From: Actinokineospora xionganensis
GTDB lineage: Bacteria; Actinomycetota; Actinomycetes; Mycobacteriales; Pseudonocardiaceae
Reading direction: 5' to 3'
Assembly (NCBI RefSeq): GCF_014323725.1
Contig: NZ_JABVED010000001.1
Location: forward strand, 602,505 to 666,504
DNA length: 64,000 bases
Positions 1-9,446 of this stretch are shown here, one piece after another; position 1 is the first letter of the stretch; each line of letters opens with the position of its first letter. The notes beneath the pieces were generated by a model that searched no databases, had not been told where the DNA came from, and saw only the letters and a program-made list of their open reading frames with translations. The translations under genes and the position numbers were made by a program.

Positions 1-259
1 TCGATCGTCTGCGGTCGAACCGGTCCACCAGCACGCCCGCGGGGATGCCGAAGACCACGTAGGGCAGGGTGAGCGCCATGGTGACCCCGGCGATCAGCCG
101 GGCGTCGTCGGTGAGCTTGCTGGCCATCAGTGGTGCGGCGGCGAGCGAGATGCCGTCACCCGCCCCCGACAGGCCCGCGGCCAGCCAGAACCGGTTGAAC
201 CCAGAGCCCAACCTTGGCTTGCCCGCCACCGCGGTGCTCTCCGCGCCCCCGCCGCTCAT
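1..259 (-). CDS. MFS transporter, N-terminal part (runs off window)
   Basis: Only the first 86 or so codons lie in the window. After a short Gly-rich start the translation shows a hydrophobic helix (FNRFWLAAGLSGAGDGISL), a second segment near residues 55-75, and a DRFDRRR-type loop. That loop matches the conserved cytoplasmic loop between helices 2 and 3 of major facilitator superfamily exporters. The ATG shares 4 bp (ATGA) with the stop of the upstream nitroreductase gene, so it is the seventh cistron of the minus-strand operon. In that context export of the operon's product is the natural inference. The substrate cannot be read from the sequence. Confidence 0.75.
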   Translation of the reverse strand, partial: MSGGGAESTAVAGKPRLGSGFNRFWLAAGLSGAGDGISLAAAPLMASKLTDDARLIAGVTMALTLPYVVFGIPAGVLVDRFDRRRS

Positions 260-837
260 CGCGCGGTCACCAGGTTCGTCCTGACCGCGGGCAGGACGCT
301 CAGGTGCGCCCGCGCGTCGCCGACCGGGCGCTCGGGCTTGGGCGCGTGCGGGTCCGGCCTGCCGATGTACAGCCAGCCGAGCAGCTTCTCCTGCGGTGCC
401 GCCGCCATGACCGCCCGAACCTGCGCGGCATCGACCAGTGGGCCGGTCCGCCAGATCGATGACCAGCCCGCCTCGTGCAGCAGCAGGCCGAGGTGGGTGA
501 CCACCGCGGTCGCCGCGGCGAGCTGCTCCCATTCGGGAACCTTGGGGTGTGGCTTCGGGACGAGGACCACGCCGAGCAGCAGCGGCGCGCGCAGCGCCTT
601 GGCCGCCGCCCGTTCCCGTTCCGCACCGGTCGCGCCCTGGGCGTCGGCCAGCGCGTCGCCCAGCCGCTGCCGGGCCGGGCCGCGCAGCACCACCATCCGC
701 CACGGCCGCAGGGCGGCGTGGTCGGGGGCGTTCATGGCCAGCGCGAGCAGATCGGTGATCTCGTCGTCGCTGGGAGCGTCGTCGAGGATGCGACCGCCGC
801 TGCGGCGGGTGCGCAGTAGGTCCGCGACTCCGGTCAC
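256..837 (-). CDS. nitroreductase family protein (YdjA/RutE-like)
   Basis: A 193-residue protein of the FMN-dependent nitroreductase fold, about the normal size for the compact YdjA-like branch. The N-terminus carries the typical RRS...R pattern (LLRTRRSGGRIL, residues 8-19) followed by APDHAALRPWRMVVL, the segment that contacts FMN phosphate and sets up the dimer interface. The LLHEAGWSSIWRTG segment near residue 125 is the usual second FMN-binding stretch. Such proteins reduce nitro groups, quinones or activated double bonds with NAD(P)H. Start and stop overlap the neighbouring genes by 4 bp on both sides. Here it is probably a tailoring reductase or dehydrogenase; the substrate is unknown. 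Confidence 0.8.
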   Translation of the reverse strand: MTGVADLLRTRRSGGRILDDAPSDDEITDLLALAMNAPDHAALRPWRMVVLRGPARQRLGDALADAQGATGAERERAAAKALRAPLLLGVVLVPKPHPKVPEWEQLAAATAVVTHLGLLLHEAGWSSIWRTGPLVDAAQVRAVMAAAPQEKLLGWLYIGRPDPHAPKPERPVGDARAHLSVLPAVRTNLVTAR

Positions 838-1511
838 GAGGGCTTCCCCGCCGCGATTCGCCGGGCGACGTCGTTGTACCCGTGCTCGGCGCGGGCCACC
901 CGCAGCGGCTTGCCCGCCCGGACGTCGGCCAGCACCAGCTGCTCCATCGCCGCCACCCGCGACACGGTGTCCACCACATCGTCGACGAGGTTCGCGGGTA
1001 CGACGACGACACCGCTGCCGTCGGCGGCGACCAGGTCACCCGGCCGTACGGTGATCTGGTCGCCGTCGGCACCGACGGTCACCGGCTGCTGCGTGGCGAC
1101 CATTCGCACCCGGTTCTTGCCCGAGCGCATGAACGTCCCACGCGTCCACATCGAGTACCCGATGTCGCGGATCCCGTCGATGTCGCGGCAGTAGCCGTCG
1201 ATCACGGTCCCCGCGACGCCCTTGGCGACGGCGACCTCGGCGAGGATGTCACCCCACACCGTGCAGTGCCTGCCCTCGTTGGCGATGACGATGACCGCGC
1301 CCGACGGCACGTCGTCGATGAAGTCCGCGGCGGGCGCGGGCACGCCGTCGGCGACCGGCTCGAACCGGACGGTGAACGCGGGGCCGACGACCATGCCGGA
1401 GCCGGAGAGCCGTCGCACACCCCAGAGCGTGCTGGACACGCCGGCGAGGTCGAGGGCGTCGCTGACCGCCGCGGTGCCGTGGTGGGCCAGGGGGTGGCCG
1501 GTGTCGCTCAT
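834..1511 (-). CDS. RraA-like aldolase/decarboxylase family protein
   Basis: A 225-residue protein of the RraA / 4-hydroxy-4-methyl-2-oxoglutarate aldolase fold. The signature is clear: WGDILAEVAVAKGVAG (residues 86-101) followed by VIDGYCRD, with Arg109-Asp110 as the conserved RD pair that binds pyruvate carboxylate and the divalent metal in the aldolase branch. The family includes HMG/CHA aldolases, oxaloacetate decarboxylases and the RNase E inhibitor RraA. Location inside a biosynthetic operon argues for a metabolic rather than an RNase-inhibitor role, plausibly a C-C bond formation, cleavage or decarboxylation. Overlaps of 4 bp with both neighbours indicate translational coupling. Confidence 0.75.
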   Translation of the reverse strand: MSDTGHPLAHHGTAAVSDALDLAGVSSTLWGVRRLSGSGMVVGPAFTVRFEPVADGVPAPAADFIDDVPSGAVIVIANEGRHCTVWGDILAEVAVAKGVAGTVIDGYCRDIDGIRDIGYSMWTRGTFMRSGKNRVRMVATQQPVTVGADGDQITVRPGDLVAADGSGVVVVPANLVDDVVDTVSRVAAMEQLVLADVRAGKPLRVARAEHGYNDVARRIAAGKPS

Positions 1512-2866
1512 CGGTCACCACCGGCGATGACGTGGACAGCCAACTTCTGGCCTCCTTGGAATATGTTGATCTTCGAGTTTCGGCTGGCCTTCGAGCCGAA
1601 GCCCGCGATCCGCCCGCCGAACAGGTAGGTGTCGAGGCTGATCGGCATGGCGTGCACCTGGTCGGTGCCCGCTTCGACGACCGGGTACGTGGTGGGGGCG
1701 ACCTTGCGCTGCACCACGTGCCCCTCGCGCAGCGCGTGGGCCACCATGGCCCGCCAGTGATCGGGCGGGCAGTCGAAACCGATGGTGACGCCGTCGCCGC
1801 GGATGTCGTAGTGCTGCTTGAGCACGAAGCCGCGGGGGTCTTCGAGCAGGCGCTCGGCCAGTGGTGTGCCGTCGTCGTCGACGGCGTCGGAGGTCAGCTT
1901 GCGCGCCCAGGGCAGCAGCGCGGTCACGAGTGCCCGCTCCTGGGCGGTGAACAAGTGGGCGAACGCGGGCTCCTGAACGAACGCGAGCGTCAACTTGTTC
2001 TCGGCCACGTACCGCGACCCGAAGGGGTTCACGTGCACCAGGGCCGTGTCGCGGACCGCGCGCTCCCACAGCCCGACGAACCCGCTGTCGGCGCAGTAGG
2101 CGCGCCACGAGTCAGTGTTGACCTTGTTCCAGGCCAGGTCCACGCGTTTGCCGTCGAACCGGACGCCCGCGCCGTCGACTTCGATCGCCCGCGGGTCCGC
2201 GAGGAACGCGTCGATCCCGACTGCCCGCATCCGCGCGACCAGCTCCACGCTCTCGACGTTGGGCGAGCCCGCGGGCTGCAGGACGGCGATGTGCTCCGGA
2301 TTGTCGCAGCGACCCGACTCGCGTGCCGCCTGGCGCAGCGCGTCGGTGAAGCGGTCCTCACCGGTGTAGGTGAGGTCCGTGGGTGCGGGCGCGTCGGACA
2401 ACGTGCGCCCGATCGCGGCGACGGTCTCGTTGACCCGGGCGGTGAACAGCGTGCCCGCGGGCGAGTCCGCGTTGTTCTCCAACACTTTCAGCCGCTCGGT
2501 ACCCGCCTCCAGGTACCCGTCGAGTCGGCACACCCATGGGGCGTCCCCGAGCGCGCGGTCGGCGTCGATGAGCCGGTCGGCAGCCGCGCCCAGCCCGTAG
2601 AACGCGCGGACCTCCGCGTGCTCGCGGTACCGGGCGACCACGGTGCCGAGCAGCTCGACGTAACGGGCCAGCGGCTCGGCCAGCAGTTCCGCGCGGTCGT
2701 GCCGGACGAACACCGGGACCGGCGAGAGCGGGAACGCCTTGTTCCGGAACACCGGTGCGTCGGTCAGCGCCGCGGCGACAACCGTGCCGGTCCGCTCCGG
2801 GTGCGCCACGGCCGCGTGGGTGGCCAGCAGCGCCGCGGGCCAGTCGAGCAGTCCGGCCACGGTCAT
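1508..2866 (-). CDS. circularly permuted ATP-grasp (glutathionylspermidine synthase-like) protein
   Basis: A 452-residue protein starting at the ATG that overlaps the aminotransferase stop (ATGA). An upstream in-frame start at 2977 would lie wholly inside that gene and is disfavoured. The segment KVLENNADSPAGTLF (about residues 131-145) is the E-x-N-x-D-x-P-x-G motif of circularly permuted ATP-grasp ligases. Later blocks include AENKLTLAF, FVLKQHYDIRGDGV (nucleotide-binding Lys) and a C-terminal glycine-rich stretch, SRNSKINIFQGGQKLA. Family members join a carboxylate to an amine through an acyl phosphate. The protein therefore probably forms an amide or peptide bond within the pathway. Substrates are unknown. 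Confidence 0.65.
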   Translation of the reverse strand: MTVAGLLDWPAALLATHAAVAHPERTGTVVAAALTDAPVFRNKAFPLSPVPVFVRHDRAELLAEPLARYVELLGTVVARYREHAEVRAFYGLGAAADRLIDADRALGDAPWVCRLDGYLEAGTERLKVLENNADSPAGTLFTARVNETVAAIGRTLSDAPAPTDLTYTGEDRFTDALRQAARESGRCDNPEHIAVLQPAGSPNVESVELVARMRAVGIDAFLADPRAIEVDGAGVRFDGKRVDLAWNKVNTDSWRAYCADSGFVGLWERAVRDTALVHVNPFGSRYVAENKLTLAFVQEPAFAHLFTAQERALVTALLPWARKLTSDAVDDDGTPLAERLLEDPRGFVLKQHYDIRGDGVTIGFDCPPDHWRAMVAHALREGHVVQRKVAPTTYPVVEAGTDQVHAMPISLDTYLFGGRIAGFGSKASRNSKINIFQGGQKLAVHVIAGGDR

Positions 2867-3819
2867 CTCGGGCCGCCCGCGGGCAACGCGAGCTCGATGG
2901 GGGTCGGCGCGCAGCGGCCGCGGGCTTGGTCGAAGTAGGCGTCGATGAGCGCGGTGGTCACCGGGCACACGGGCCACCTGGACACCGGCACGCCCGCCAC
3001 CTCGCGCACCGGGCCGAACTCCAGTCCGGTCCCACAGAGCACGACCTCGTCGGCGGCGCGCAGCCGCTCCTCGGTGACCGCGTCCTCGACCGCGCTGAAA
3101 CCCAGTGCGCGCGCCGCGGCCAGCACCCAGGCCCGGGTCACCCCGGGCAGCACGTTGTCGGACAGCCGCGGTGTGACGACCCGGTTTCCGTCCTCGACAA
3201 GGAACAGCGTCGCCGTGGGGGCTTCGCTGATCAGACCGTCGGCCGTGCGCAGCACGCAGGAGTCGAACCCCGCCCGCTTCGCCTCGGTGAGGGCGAGCCT
3301 CGGGCCGGCGTAGGCGGAGATGTTCTTGGCCGCGCTGGGGAACACCGCGTCCGACGGCCGTTGCCAGTCGCTGACCGCGAGCCGGACGCCCTCGCCCTTG
3401 GCGAGCCAGCGCTTGCGGCCGGACGGGGTGATCGTCACCGTGAGCGCGGACTCCGCCGCTTCATCGATACCGCCTGCGTTCACCGCGCTGACCGCGACGC
3501 GGACGTACCCGTCCTCGGCGACGCCCTGGGTGGCGATGAGCTCGTCGATGATCGCGGGCACCTCGTCGCACAGGGACTCGTCGAGCTCCATGGTCCGGCA
3601 GGAGTGACGCAACCGGTCGAGATGCGGCCCCAGCGCCCACACCGCGACGCCGCCCGAGTCCTGCTGGTAGACGCGGATTCCCTCGAACACCGACACGCCG
3701 TACCGCAGCGCGATGCTGGCCACAGGCAGCGTCGCCTGCTCGCGCGGCACCAACTCGCCGCGGTGGTGGGCCAGCGGCCAGACGGGGGTCTTCGTCTGGC
3801 CGCCGACGGCGAAGGTCAC
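2863..3819 (-). CDS. class IV (branched-chain/D-amino-acid type) aminotransferase
   Basis: A 318-residue PLP enzyme of fold type IV, the normal size for IlvE-like or D-alanine transaminase proteins. Landmarks are [15 protein letters not shown] (residues 37-51), the catalytic lysine in SAAKNISAY (Lys165), and [12 protein letters not shown], whose Glu199 contacts the PLP pyridine nitrogen. NVLPGVTR follows as the phosphate-binding loop. It should exchange amino and keto groups between a 2-oxo acid and an amino acid. In this operon a 2-oxo acid made by the aldolase at 4561-5565 would be a logical acceptor, but that is inference. It overlaps its neighbours by 4 bp at both ends. Confidence 0.85.
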   Translation of the reverse strand: MTFAVGGQTKTPVWPLAHHRGELVPREQATLPVASIALRYGVSVFEGIRVYQQDSGGVAVWALGPHLDRLRHSCRTMELDESLCDEVPAIIDELIATQGVAEDGYVRVAVSAVNAGGIDEAAESALTVTITPSGRKRWLAKGEGVRLAVSDWQRPSDAVFPSAAKNISAYAGPRLALTEAKRAGFDSCVLRTADGLISEAPTATLFLVEDGNRVVTPRLSDNVLPGVTRAWVLAAARALGFSAVEDAVTEERLRAADEVVLCGTGLEFGPVREVAGVPVSRWPVCPVTTALIDAYFDQARGRCAPTPIELALPAGGPR

Positions 3820-4568
3820 TGACCGTAGCGGAAGATGGGCTCCGCCGGGTCGTACGAGGTCGACAGGATCATGTCGAAGTGGCGGTGCCGCAGCTCGAGC
3901 GCGTTGGCCAGCGCGGCGATCGCGTTCTCCTTGAGCTGCGGGGTGTCGCAGTAGCGGTGAAGCAGTTCGCGGGCCGCGGCGGCGTGCTCGTCCTCCAGCT
4001 CGCTGACCGCGTCCTCACCCTCGTCGGCCGAGGCGTGGTGCACGAAGAACTCGTAGCCCTTCTCCGGCAGGCCGTAGACGTCGCGCATCACCGAGAGCAT
4101 GCTTTTGCCGTCGCCGCCGACGATCGGCGGCTGGCCCTCCATGAGCAGCAGCACCGAGGCCACGCCCTCGGTGAAGTGGGTGCCGCCGTTGCAGACCCGC
4201 ACGTTGTGCTCGATGACCGCGGCGGTCTCGGGCGCGACCGGCGGGTTCTCCAGGTCCGAGGCGGTCAGGCCGACCGCGGCGCCGAAATCGGCGAACGTGT
4301 CGAGGTGGCGCCCGGAGTTCGACAGCGCACCGGTCTCCTCCTCGTAGATGTTCTCCACCAACAGCACGCGCAGGCGGTAGTCCTCGATCCGGGAGGCGAT
4401 GCCCAGGATGTTGCGGGTCCAGAAGCTCTTGATCGGCCAGCGGTGCAGCACGAAGTTCTGCAGCAGCCGCTCGGTGGCCTTGCCACCGAGGATCGTCTGG
4501 TACAGCTCGCTGGTCATCTTCTTGCGCTCGCCGATCATGCGGTCGAGCTCGGCGACGAAGTCAGTCAT
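3816..4568 (-). CDS. haem-oxygenase-like diiron oxygenase (HDO/CADD-like), TenA/PqqC fold
   Basis: A 250-residue all-helical protein. The segment [20 protein letters not shown] (residues 71-90) fits the E...H iron-ligand pattern of haem-oxygenase-like diiron enzymes (CADD, BesC, SznF central domain, UndA). LLMEGQPP supplies a second helix carboxylate (Glu144), and [10 protein letters not shown] supplies the later ligand helix (His178, Asp182). At the place where the family usually has a last histidine (H-x3-D-x2-H) this protein has Glu185. Known relatives perform N-oxygenation, C-C cleavage or oxidative decarboxylation of amino acids and fatty acids. It is translationally coupled to the aldolase (8-bp overlap) and the aminotransferase (4-bp overlap). 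Confidence 0.75.
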   Translation of the reverse strand: MTDFVAELDRMIGERKKMTSELYQTILGGKATERLLQNFVLHRWPIKSFWTRNILGIASRIEDYRLRVLLVENIYEEETGALSNSGRHLDTFADFGAAVGLTASDLENPPVAPETAAVIEHNVRVCNGGTHFTEGVASVLLLMEGQPPIVGGDGKSMLSVMRDVYGLPEKGYEFFVHHASADEGEDAVSELEDEHAAAARELLHRYCDTPQLKENAIAALANALELRHRHFDMILSTSYDPAEPIFRYGQ

Positions 4569-5565
4569 GGATCTGGGTGTTCCTTTCGAGGTGGTTCTCA
4601 GCCCCGCACGCGGTTGCCGCCGATATCGCGGTCGTGCGCGTCCGTTCGGTGAGCGCTTGGACGGCCGCGTCGTAGCCCTGGGTGGCGACCAGGTCGTAGA
4701 AGTGGTCCGCTCCGTCGAGATTGACGTCGAGCATGCCGGTGAGCACCGATTTCGAGGTGTCGTCGGCGAGCATCCGCAATTGGGTGGCCAGGGTGGTTCG
4801 GTCGGCCGCGATCGGGTCGAAACGCAGTTTCGCCCCGTGTCGCACGATCAGGTGCGCGACGATGACCTCCAGCCGCAGGTTGCCGCCGCCCTTGCCGACG
4901 CCCCCGATCGAGGCGTCGACCGCTGTCGCCCCCGCGGTCAGCGCGGCCTTGGCGTTGCCGTAGGCCAGGCCCAGATTGTCGTGCGCGTGGAAGCCGACCG
5001 GCACCTCGCTCGCCCCGACCGCGGCGGCCACCAGGGTGGACACCCTCTCCGAGTCGAGGCTGCCGTTCGAGTCGGCGAGGTAGACGACATGGGCGCCCGC
5101 GGCGGCGCAGGCGGCGGTGGCCGCGGCGACCTCGTCCGGGGAGCGCTCACTGACCCTGGTGAGGTTCATGGCCACATCCAGGCCCGCCGCGCGCGCGGCG
5201 GCCACGTAGGGCTCGGCCCTCGTGATCGAACCGCCCGCGACGAGCACGCGCGCCATCGACACGCCCTGGTGCGGCAGTTCGGCGATCCGGTCGAGCGACA
5301 CTTCGCCGGGCCGCACCATCACCGCGAGCGCGGGCCGCTCGGCCACGGCTGCCAATGCGGCCAGGTAGGCGGGCGGGCAACTCGCCGAAGGCCTGCGGGC
5401 GTCGTGTTGGTCGCGCAGATAGCCGACCTCGGCGCAGTTGACACCGACCAGGCCGACGGTGCGCACGATGGACTCGGCCTCGCCGAGAGTCCAACCGTGC
5501 CCGTTGACATAACCGCCGTCACGCAATGTGACATCAAGAAGAATTGACACCGGACTCGCGATCAT
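4561..5565 (-). CDS. HMGL-like aldolase (4-hydroxy-2-oxovalerate aldolase-type)
   Basis: About 334 residues. The N-terminal [14 protein letters not shown] motif (Asp11, Arg15, Asp16) is the metal/pyruvate-binding signature of the DRE-TIM/HMGL family, of the DmpG-like type with a second Gly. [11 protein letters not shown] (His193, His195, Asp196) completes the divalent-metal site, and the [13 protein letters not shown] stretch is the usual catalytic-loop region. The enzyme should condense or cleave a pyruvate-derived unit with an aldehyde or acyl partner. No acylating aldehyde dehydrogenase is present, so it is not a normal meta-cleavage pathway gene. I chose ATG 5565; a GTG at 5583 is an alternative. 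It is the first gene of the operon. Confidence 0.8.
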   Translation of the reverse strand: MIASPVSILLDVTLRDGGYVNGHGWTLGEAESIVRTVGLVGVNCAEVGYLRDQHDARRPSASCPPAYLAALAAVAERPALAVMVRPGEVSLDRIAELPHQGVSMARVLVAGGSITRAEPYVAAARAAGLDVAMNLTRVSERSPDEVAAATAACAAAGAHVVYLADSNGSLDSERVSTLVAAAVGASEVPVGFHAHDNLGLAYGNAKAALTAGATAVDASIGGVGKGGGNLRLEVIVAHLIVRHGAKLRFDPIAADRTTLATQLRMLADDTSKSVLTGMLDVNLDGADHFYDLVATQGYDAAVQALTERTRTTAISAATACGAENHLERNTQIHD

Positions 5566-5693
5566 TGTGTCGAATAGCCGCACTCGAAAAAGTGCAGGCG
5601 GAAAAATACGAATTCACCCCGAGCCCCCGAAGCCCGGGATGATGATAGTCACGGTCAGGGTGCCACACAAGCGTGTCCCCCATCACCCACCAT

Positions 5694-5733
5694 AATAGTC
5701 CGATCGGCCGCCGCAAATAGTCCGAGTGGCCGC
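5694..5733. repeat. paired direct repeat, possible regulator half-sites
   Basis: Two 18-bp copies of AATAGTCCGANNGGCCGC begin at 5694 and 5716, with two mismatches and a 22-bp period (about two helical turns). They lie some 130 bp upstream of the first operon gene. This is the arrangement expected for a regulator binding one face of DNA. It is a candidate only. Confidence 0.4.
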
Positions 5734-5874
5734 GAATTTCGGGTGACGGTCGGCCGTCAAATTCATTCACATCAGTCCCGATGGGAATTGTCGACTCTTG
5801 CGCGGCGGGTGAACAGTGGCTCCTTTGTCGCGGGTTGCCTCGCCACGCGGAGCGCATGGACACCGAGCACAGAG

Positions 5875-5903
5875 CGTGATCGACTTCGGTTCGGTCGATC
5901 ACG
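5875..5903. promoter_or_regulatory. perfect 10-bp inverted repeat (hairpin or operator)
   Basis: CGTGATCGAC at 5875-5884 pairs exactly with GTCGATCACG at 5894-5903 across a 9-nt spacer. No T-run follows on either strand, so an operator or mRNA-leader structure is more likely than a terminator. Confidence 0.4.
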
Positions 5904-5964
5904 CAACCAGTCCCAGATCCAGCGTCACGCGTCGACGACAAGCCTGACCTGGGATCGCGGCAAA

Positions 5965-5982
5965 AGGCAATCACGATTGCCT
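5965..5982. promoter_or_regulatory. perfect 18-bp dyad, operator candidate
   Basis: AGGCAATC-AC-GATTGCCT is an exact inverted repeat with a 2-bp centre. This is the size and symmetry of TetR- or GntR-family operators. No regulator gene lies nearby in the window, so the binding protein is unknown. Confidence 0.45.
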
Positions 5983-6112
5983 GGTCGTAGTCACGGATCG
6001 TGAGCCCCGGCGCCCTCATCAGCTCATTCCGCCCAGCGTGACCATGCCTCTCGGGCTGGCGTGCCATCGTTTCAGGTCGAAATTCCGCCATTTGGCCCGC
6101 GCACCGCCACAC

Positions 6113-6144
6113 CCATCGCAGCCCGGGCCCATCGCAGCCCGGGC
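6113..6144. repeat. tandem 16-bp duplication
   Basis: The 16-mer CCATCGCAGCCCGGGC occurs twice head to tail with no mismatch. It probably arose by slippage; no function is evident. Confidence 0.5.
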
Positions 6145-6220
6145 CTATCCGCCGCCGACGCGTTCGTTGTCGACCGCCGGCTTTATGGGCATTCACGCCT
6201 CGTGGTTGTGACCGCGGCAC

Positions 6221-6239
6221 CGCCCGGGTCGACCGGGCG
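6221..6239 (-). terminator. hairpin just after rox
   Basis: CGCCCGG and CCGGGCG form a 7-bp GC stem with a 5-nt loop, 4 bp beyond the rox stop codon. No U-tract follows, which is common for actinobacterial terminators. Confidence 0.45.
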
Positions 6240-6242
6240 CGC

Positions 6243-7742
<1,500 letters not shown>

Positions 7743-7757
7743 CTATACGTTGGAGGT

Positions 7758-7783
7758 GGCAAGGAGTGGGTGAACTCCTTGCC
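7758..7783 (-). terminator. strong hairpin between the oxidoreductase operon and rox
   Basis: GGCAAGGAGT and ACTCCTTGCC form a perfect 10-bp stem with a 6-nt loop, starting 5 bp after the stop at 7788. It should end the 9274-7788 transcript and insulate rox. Confidence 0.6.
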
Positions 7784-7787
7784 TTTG

Positions 7788-8198
7788 TCATGTCCGGCGT
7801 CGCCGGTACCCGGCCACGAGTCCGGCGGCGACCACGGCCGCCCACACCAGGCACAACGCGATCATCAGGCCGAGCGGATAGTCGCGGTCGTGCAGGCCCG
7901 GGTTCTCCGGGACGCCGAGCGGGTGCCACAGCAGCGGCACCGCCAGCAGGACCAGCACCCCCGTGGCCGCCGCGCCGGTGGCGACCGGGGTACGCCAGTG
8001 CGTGGGCAGGCGGGTGGCGATCACCAGGCCGGCGGCTCCGACGACGGGTGCGATCACCGCGTCGTGGGCGATGGGGCCGCCGAGAAACCACAGCCCCGCA
8101 TGCCAGGCGTCGCGGGTGGAGGCGAGGGCGAACTCCGCGAGCAGGTAGCCGCCCCAGGCGAGGGCGGCGAGTCCGGCGACGGCGAGCACTGTCCTCAT
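7788..8198 (-). CDS. small integral membrane protein, four helices
   Basis: A 136-residue protein whose ATG overlaps the stop of the molybdopterin oxidoreductase by 4 bp. An upstream start at 8267 would extend it deep into that gene. Hydropathy by eye gives about four transmembrane helices: residues 3-22, 38-62, 73-92 and 110-130. A conserved-looking WHAGLWFLGGPIAHD lies between helices 1 and 2. No cofactor motif is obvious. The family is not recognised. Coupling to the cytochrome-b-like/molybdopterin protein suggests a membrane partner for that enzyme, possibly in electron transfer or anchoring. Confidence 0.7.
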   Translation of the reverse strand: MRTVLAVAGLAALAWGGYLLAEFALASTRDAWHAGLWFLGGPIAHDAVIAPVVGAAGLVIATRLPTHWRTPVATGAAATGVLVLLAVPLLWHPLGVPENPGLHDRDYPLGLMIALCLVWAAVVAAGLVAGYRRRRT

Positions 8199-9274
8199 CG
8201 GACCTCCAGGCGGGACACCCATTTGGTCTGCAGCACGCCCGGGCGGTTGGGTGCGATGATCCGGCACGGATAGCCGTGGTCGGGGGCGAGGTCCTCACCG
8301 TTGATCCGCAGCGCGAGCAGCGTGTCGGGGTCGGCGGTGTGCGGGCCGGGCAGGGTGCTCGCCCGGTACAGCCCGGTCGGCTCCAGCGACTCGACCCGCA
8401 CCGCCGCCCCCGGTGCGACGCCGACGAGCCGCAGCAGGTCGGCGACGGGGACGCCGGTCCAGTCGGCGGTGGCGCTCCAGCCTTCGACACAGGCGATCGG
8501 CAGGCGCGCGGTGGTCTGTGGCAGCGCGGCCAACTCGGCCCGGGTGAACCTGCGGATGCCTGAGGGCGCCCACACTTCCAGCCGCCAGTCCTCGGGCACG
8601 ACGATCCCGGCGGCCCGCGCTGTCCGGTTCACCGCAACACCCTGCGGGCCGCGGTCCGAGCGGGTCGACAGTGGGGACACCGGGCGCAGGAACGCGACCG
8701 TGCCGCCGGCGGTGGCGAGGACCGCGACGCCCGACGCCAGCCATGTCGTGCGCAGGAACCGGCGTCTCGACCCGTCGACCGGCCGCGCCAGCCCGCGCCG
8801 GACCACGGGCAACTTCACCGCGACATGCACCAGGATCGACCCGACCGCCACCCACGCGACGGCGTAGTGCGCGGTCGGGAAGTAGAACCCCCACAGGTAG
8901 TTCTGCGCGACGTTGAAGACCCCGGTGACCGTCTCGAAGAACACCGCGCCGGACAGCACGAGGATCGACCCGCGCTCCAGGGCGTGCGGGACCGAGCGGA
9001 CCAGGGGGCGTTCGAACAGCTTCGGGTAGACGCTCCACAGCTTCGCCAGCAGCAGCGGGATGGCCGCGACTCCGGAGGTGACGTGCAGGCCTTGGGTGAG
9101 GTGGTACAGATGGACCGGTCGGCTTGGCCACCAGAACCAGGAGTGCTGGATGCCGTGGCTGATCAGCCCGGTGACGAAGCAGACCCCGAACGCCACGGCG
9201 AGCCAGATACCGATTCGTGAGCTGACCCGTTCATCGTGGGCTGGGGATTGGAACCGGATCACCGGCTTCGACAT
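8195..9274 (-). CDS. molybdopterin-dependent oxidoreductase fused to N-terminal membrane cytochrome-b-like domain
   Basis: 359 residues from the ATG at 9274, preceded by AAAGGAA. Residues 1-150 contain about four hydrophobic helices and several histidines (HGIQHSWFWW, HLYHLTQGLHVTSG, HYAVAW, HVAVKLP), as in cytochrome b561-type anchors. After a further helix near residues 175-195, a sulfite-oxidase-type molybdopterin domain follows. Its core LPIACVEGWSATADWTGVPVADLL carries the molybdenum-ligand cysteine, and RINGEDLAPDHGYPCRIIAPN is the usual later motif. The catalytic domain is probably extracytoplasmic. It is the first gene of a two-gene operon 172 bp downstream of the methyltransferase gene, and its substrate is unknown. 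Confidence 0.8.
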   Translation of the reverse strand: MSKPVIRFQSPAHDERVSSRIGIWLAVAFGVCFVTGLISHGIQHSWFWWPSRPVHLYHLTQGLHVTSGVAAIPLLLAKLWSVYPKLFERPLVRSVPHALERGSILVLSGAVFFETVTGVFNVAQNYLWGFYFPTAHYAVAWVAVGSILVHVAVKLPVVRRGLARPVDGSRRRFLRTTWLASGVAVLATAGGTVAFLRPVSPLSTRSDRGPQGVAVNRTARAAGIVVPEDWRLEVWAPSGIRRFTRAELAALPQTTARLPIACVEGWSATADWTGVPVADLLRLVGVAPGAAVRVESLEPTGLYRASTLPGPHTADPDTLLALRINGEDLAPDHGYPCRIIAPNRPGVLQTKWVSRLEVR

Positions 9275-9446
9275 GGCGTTTCCTTTGCGGCGAGCCGCAT
9301 CTGGCTGACCGTGTTCGGCCGGCTCTGACCGTTGGTGCCCGCGGTCTTGAAGGCCTGCGGGCGTGGGGCATCGGGGTGCCTGTTTTGGGTGGGCCCTTGC
9401 GTTTGGGGCGGGGCAGGTGGGCGGGCTACGCCCGAGCCCACTCCCG

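Larger units (their letters stand above)
5584..6220. promoter_or_regulatory. non-coding regulatory gap upstream of the seven-gene operon
   Basis: About 640 bp without a convincing gene; the long minus-strand open frame across it has no start context or domain sense. It is locally AT-richer than the surroundings near 5590-5760. It holds a direct repeat, two perfect inverted repeats and a tandem 16-bp duplication, each listed separately. It must contain the promoter of the minus-strand operon starting at 5565 and the 3' end of rox. Confidence 0.6.
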
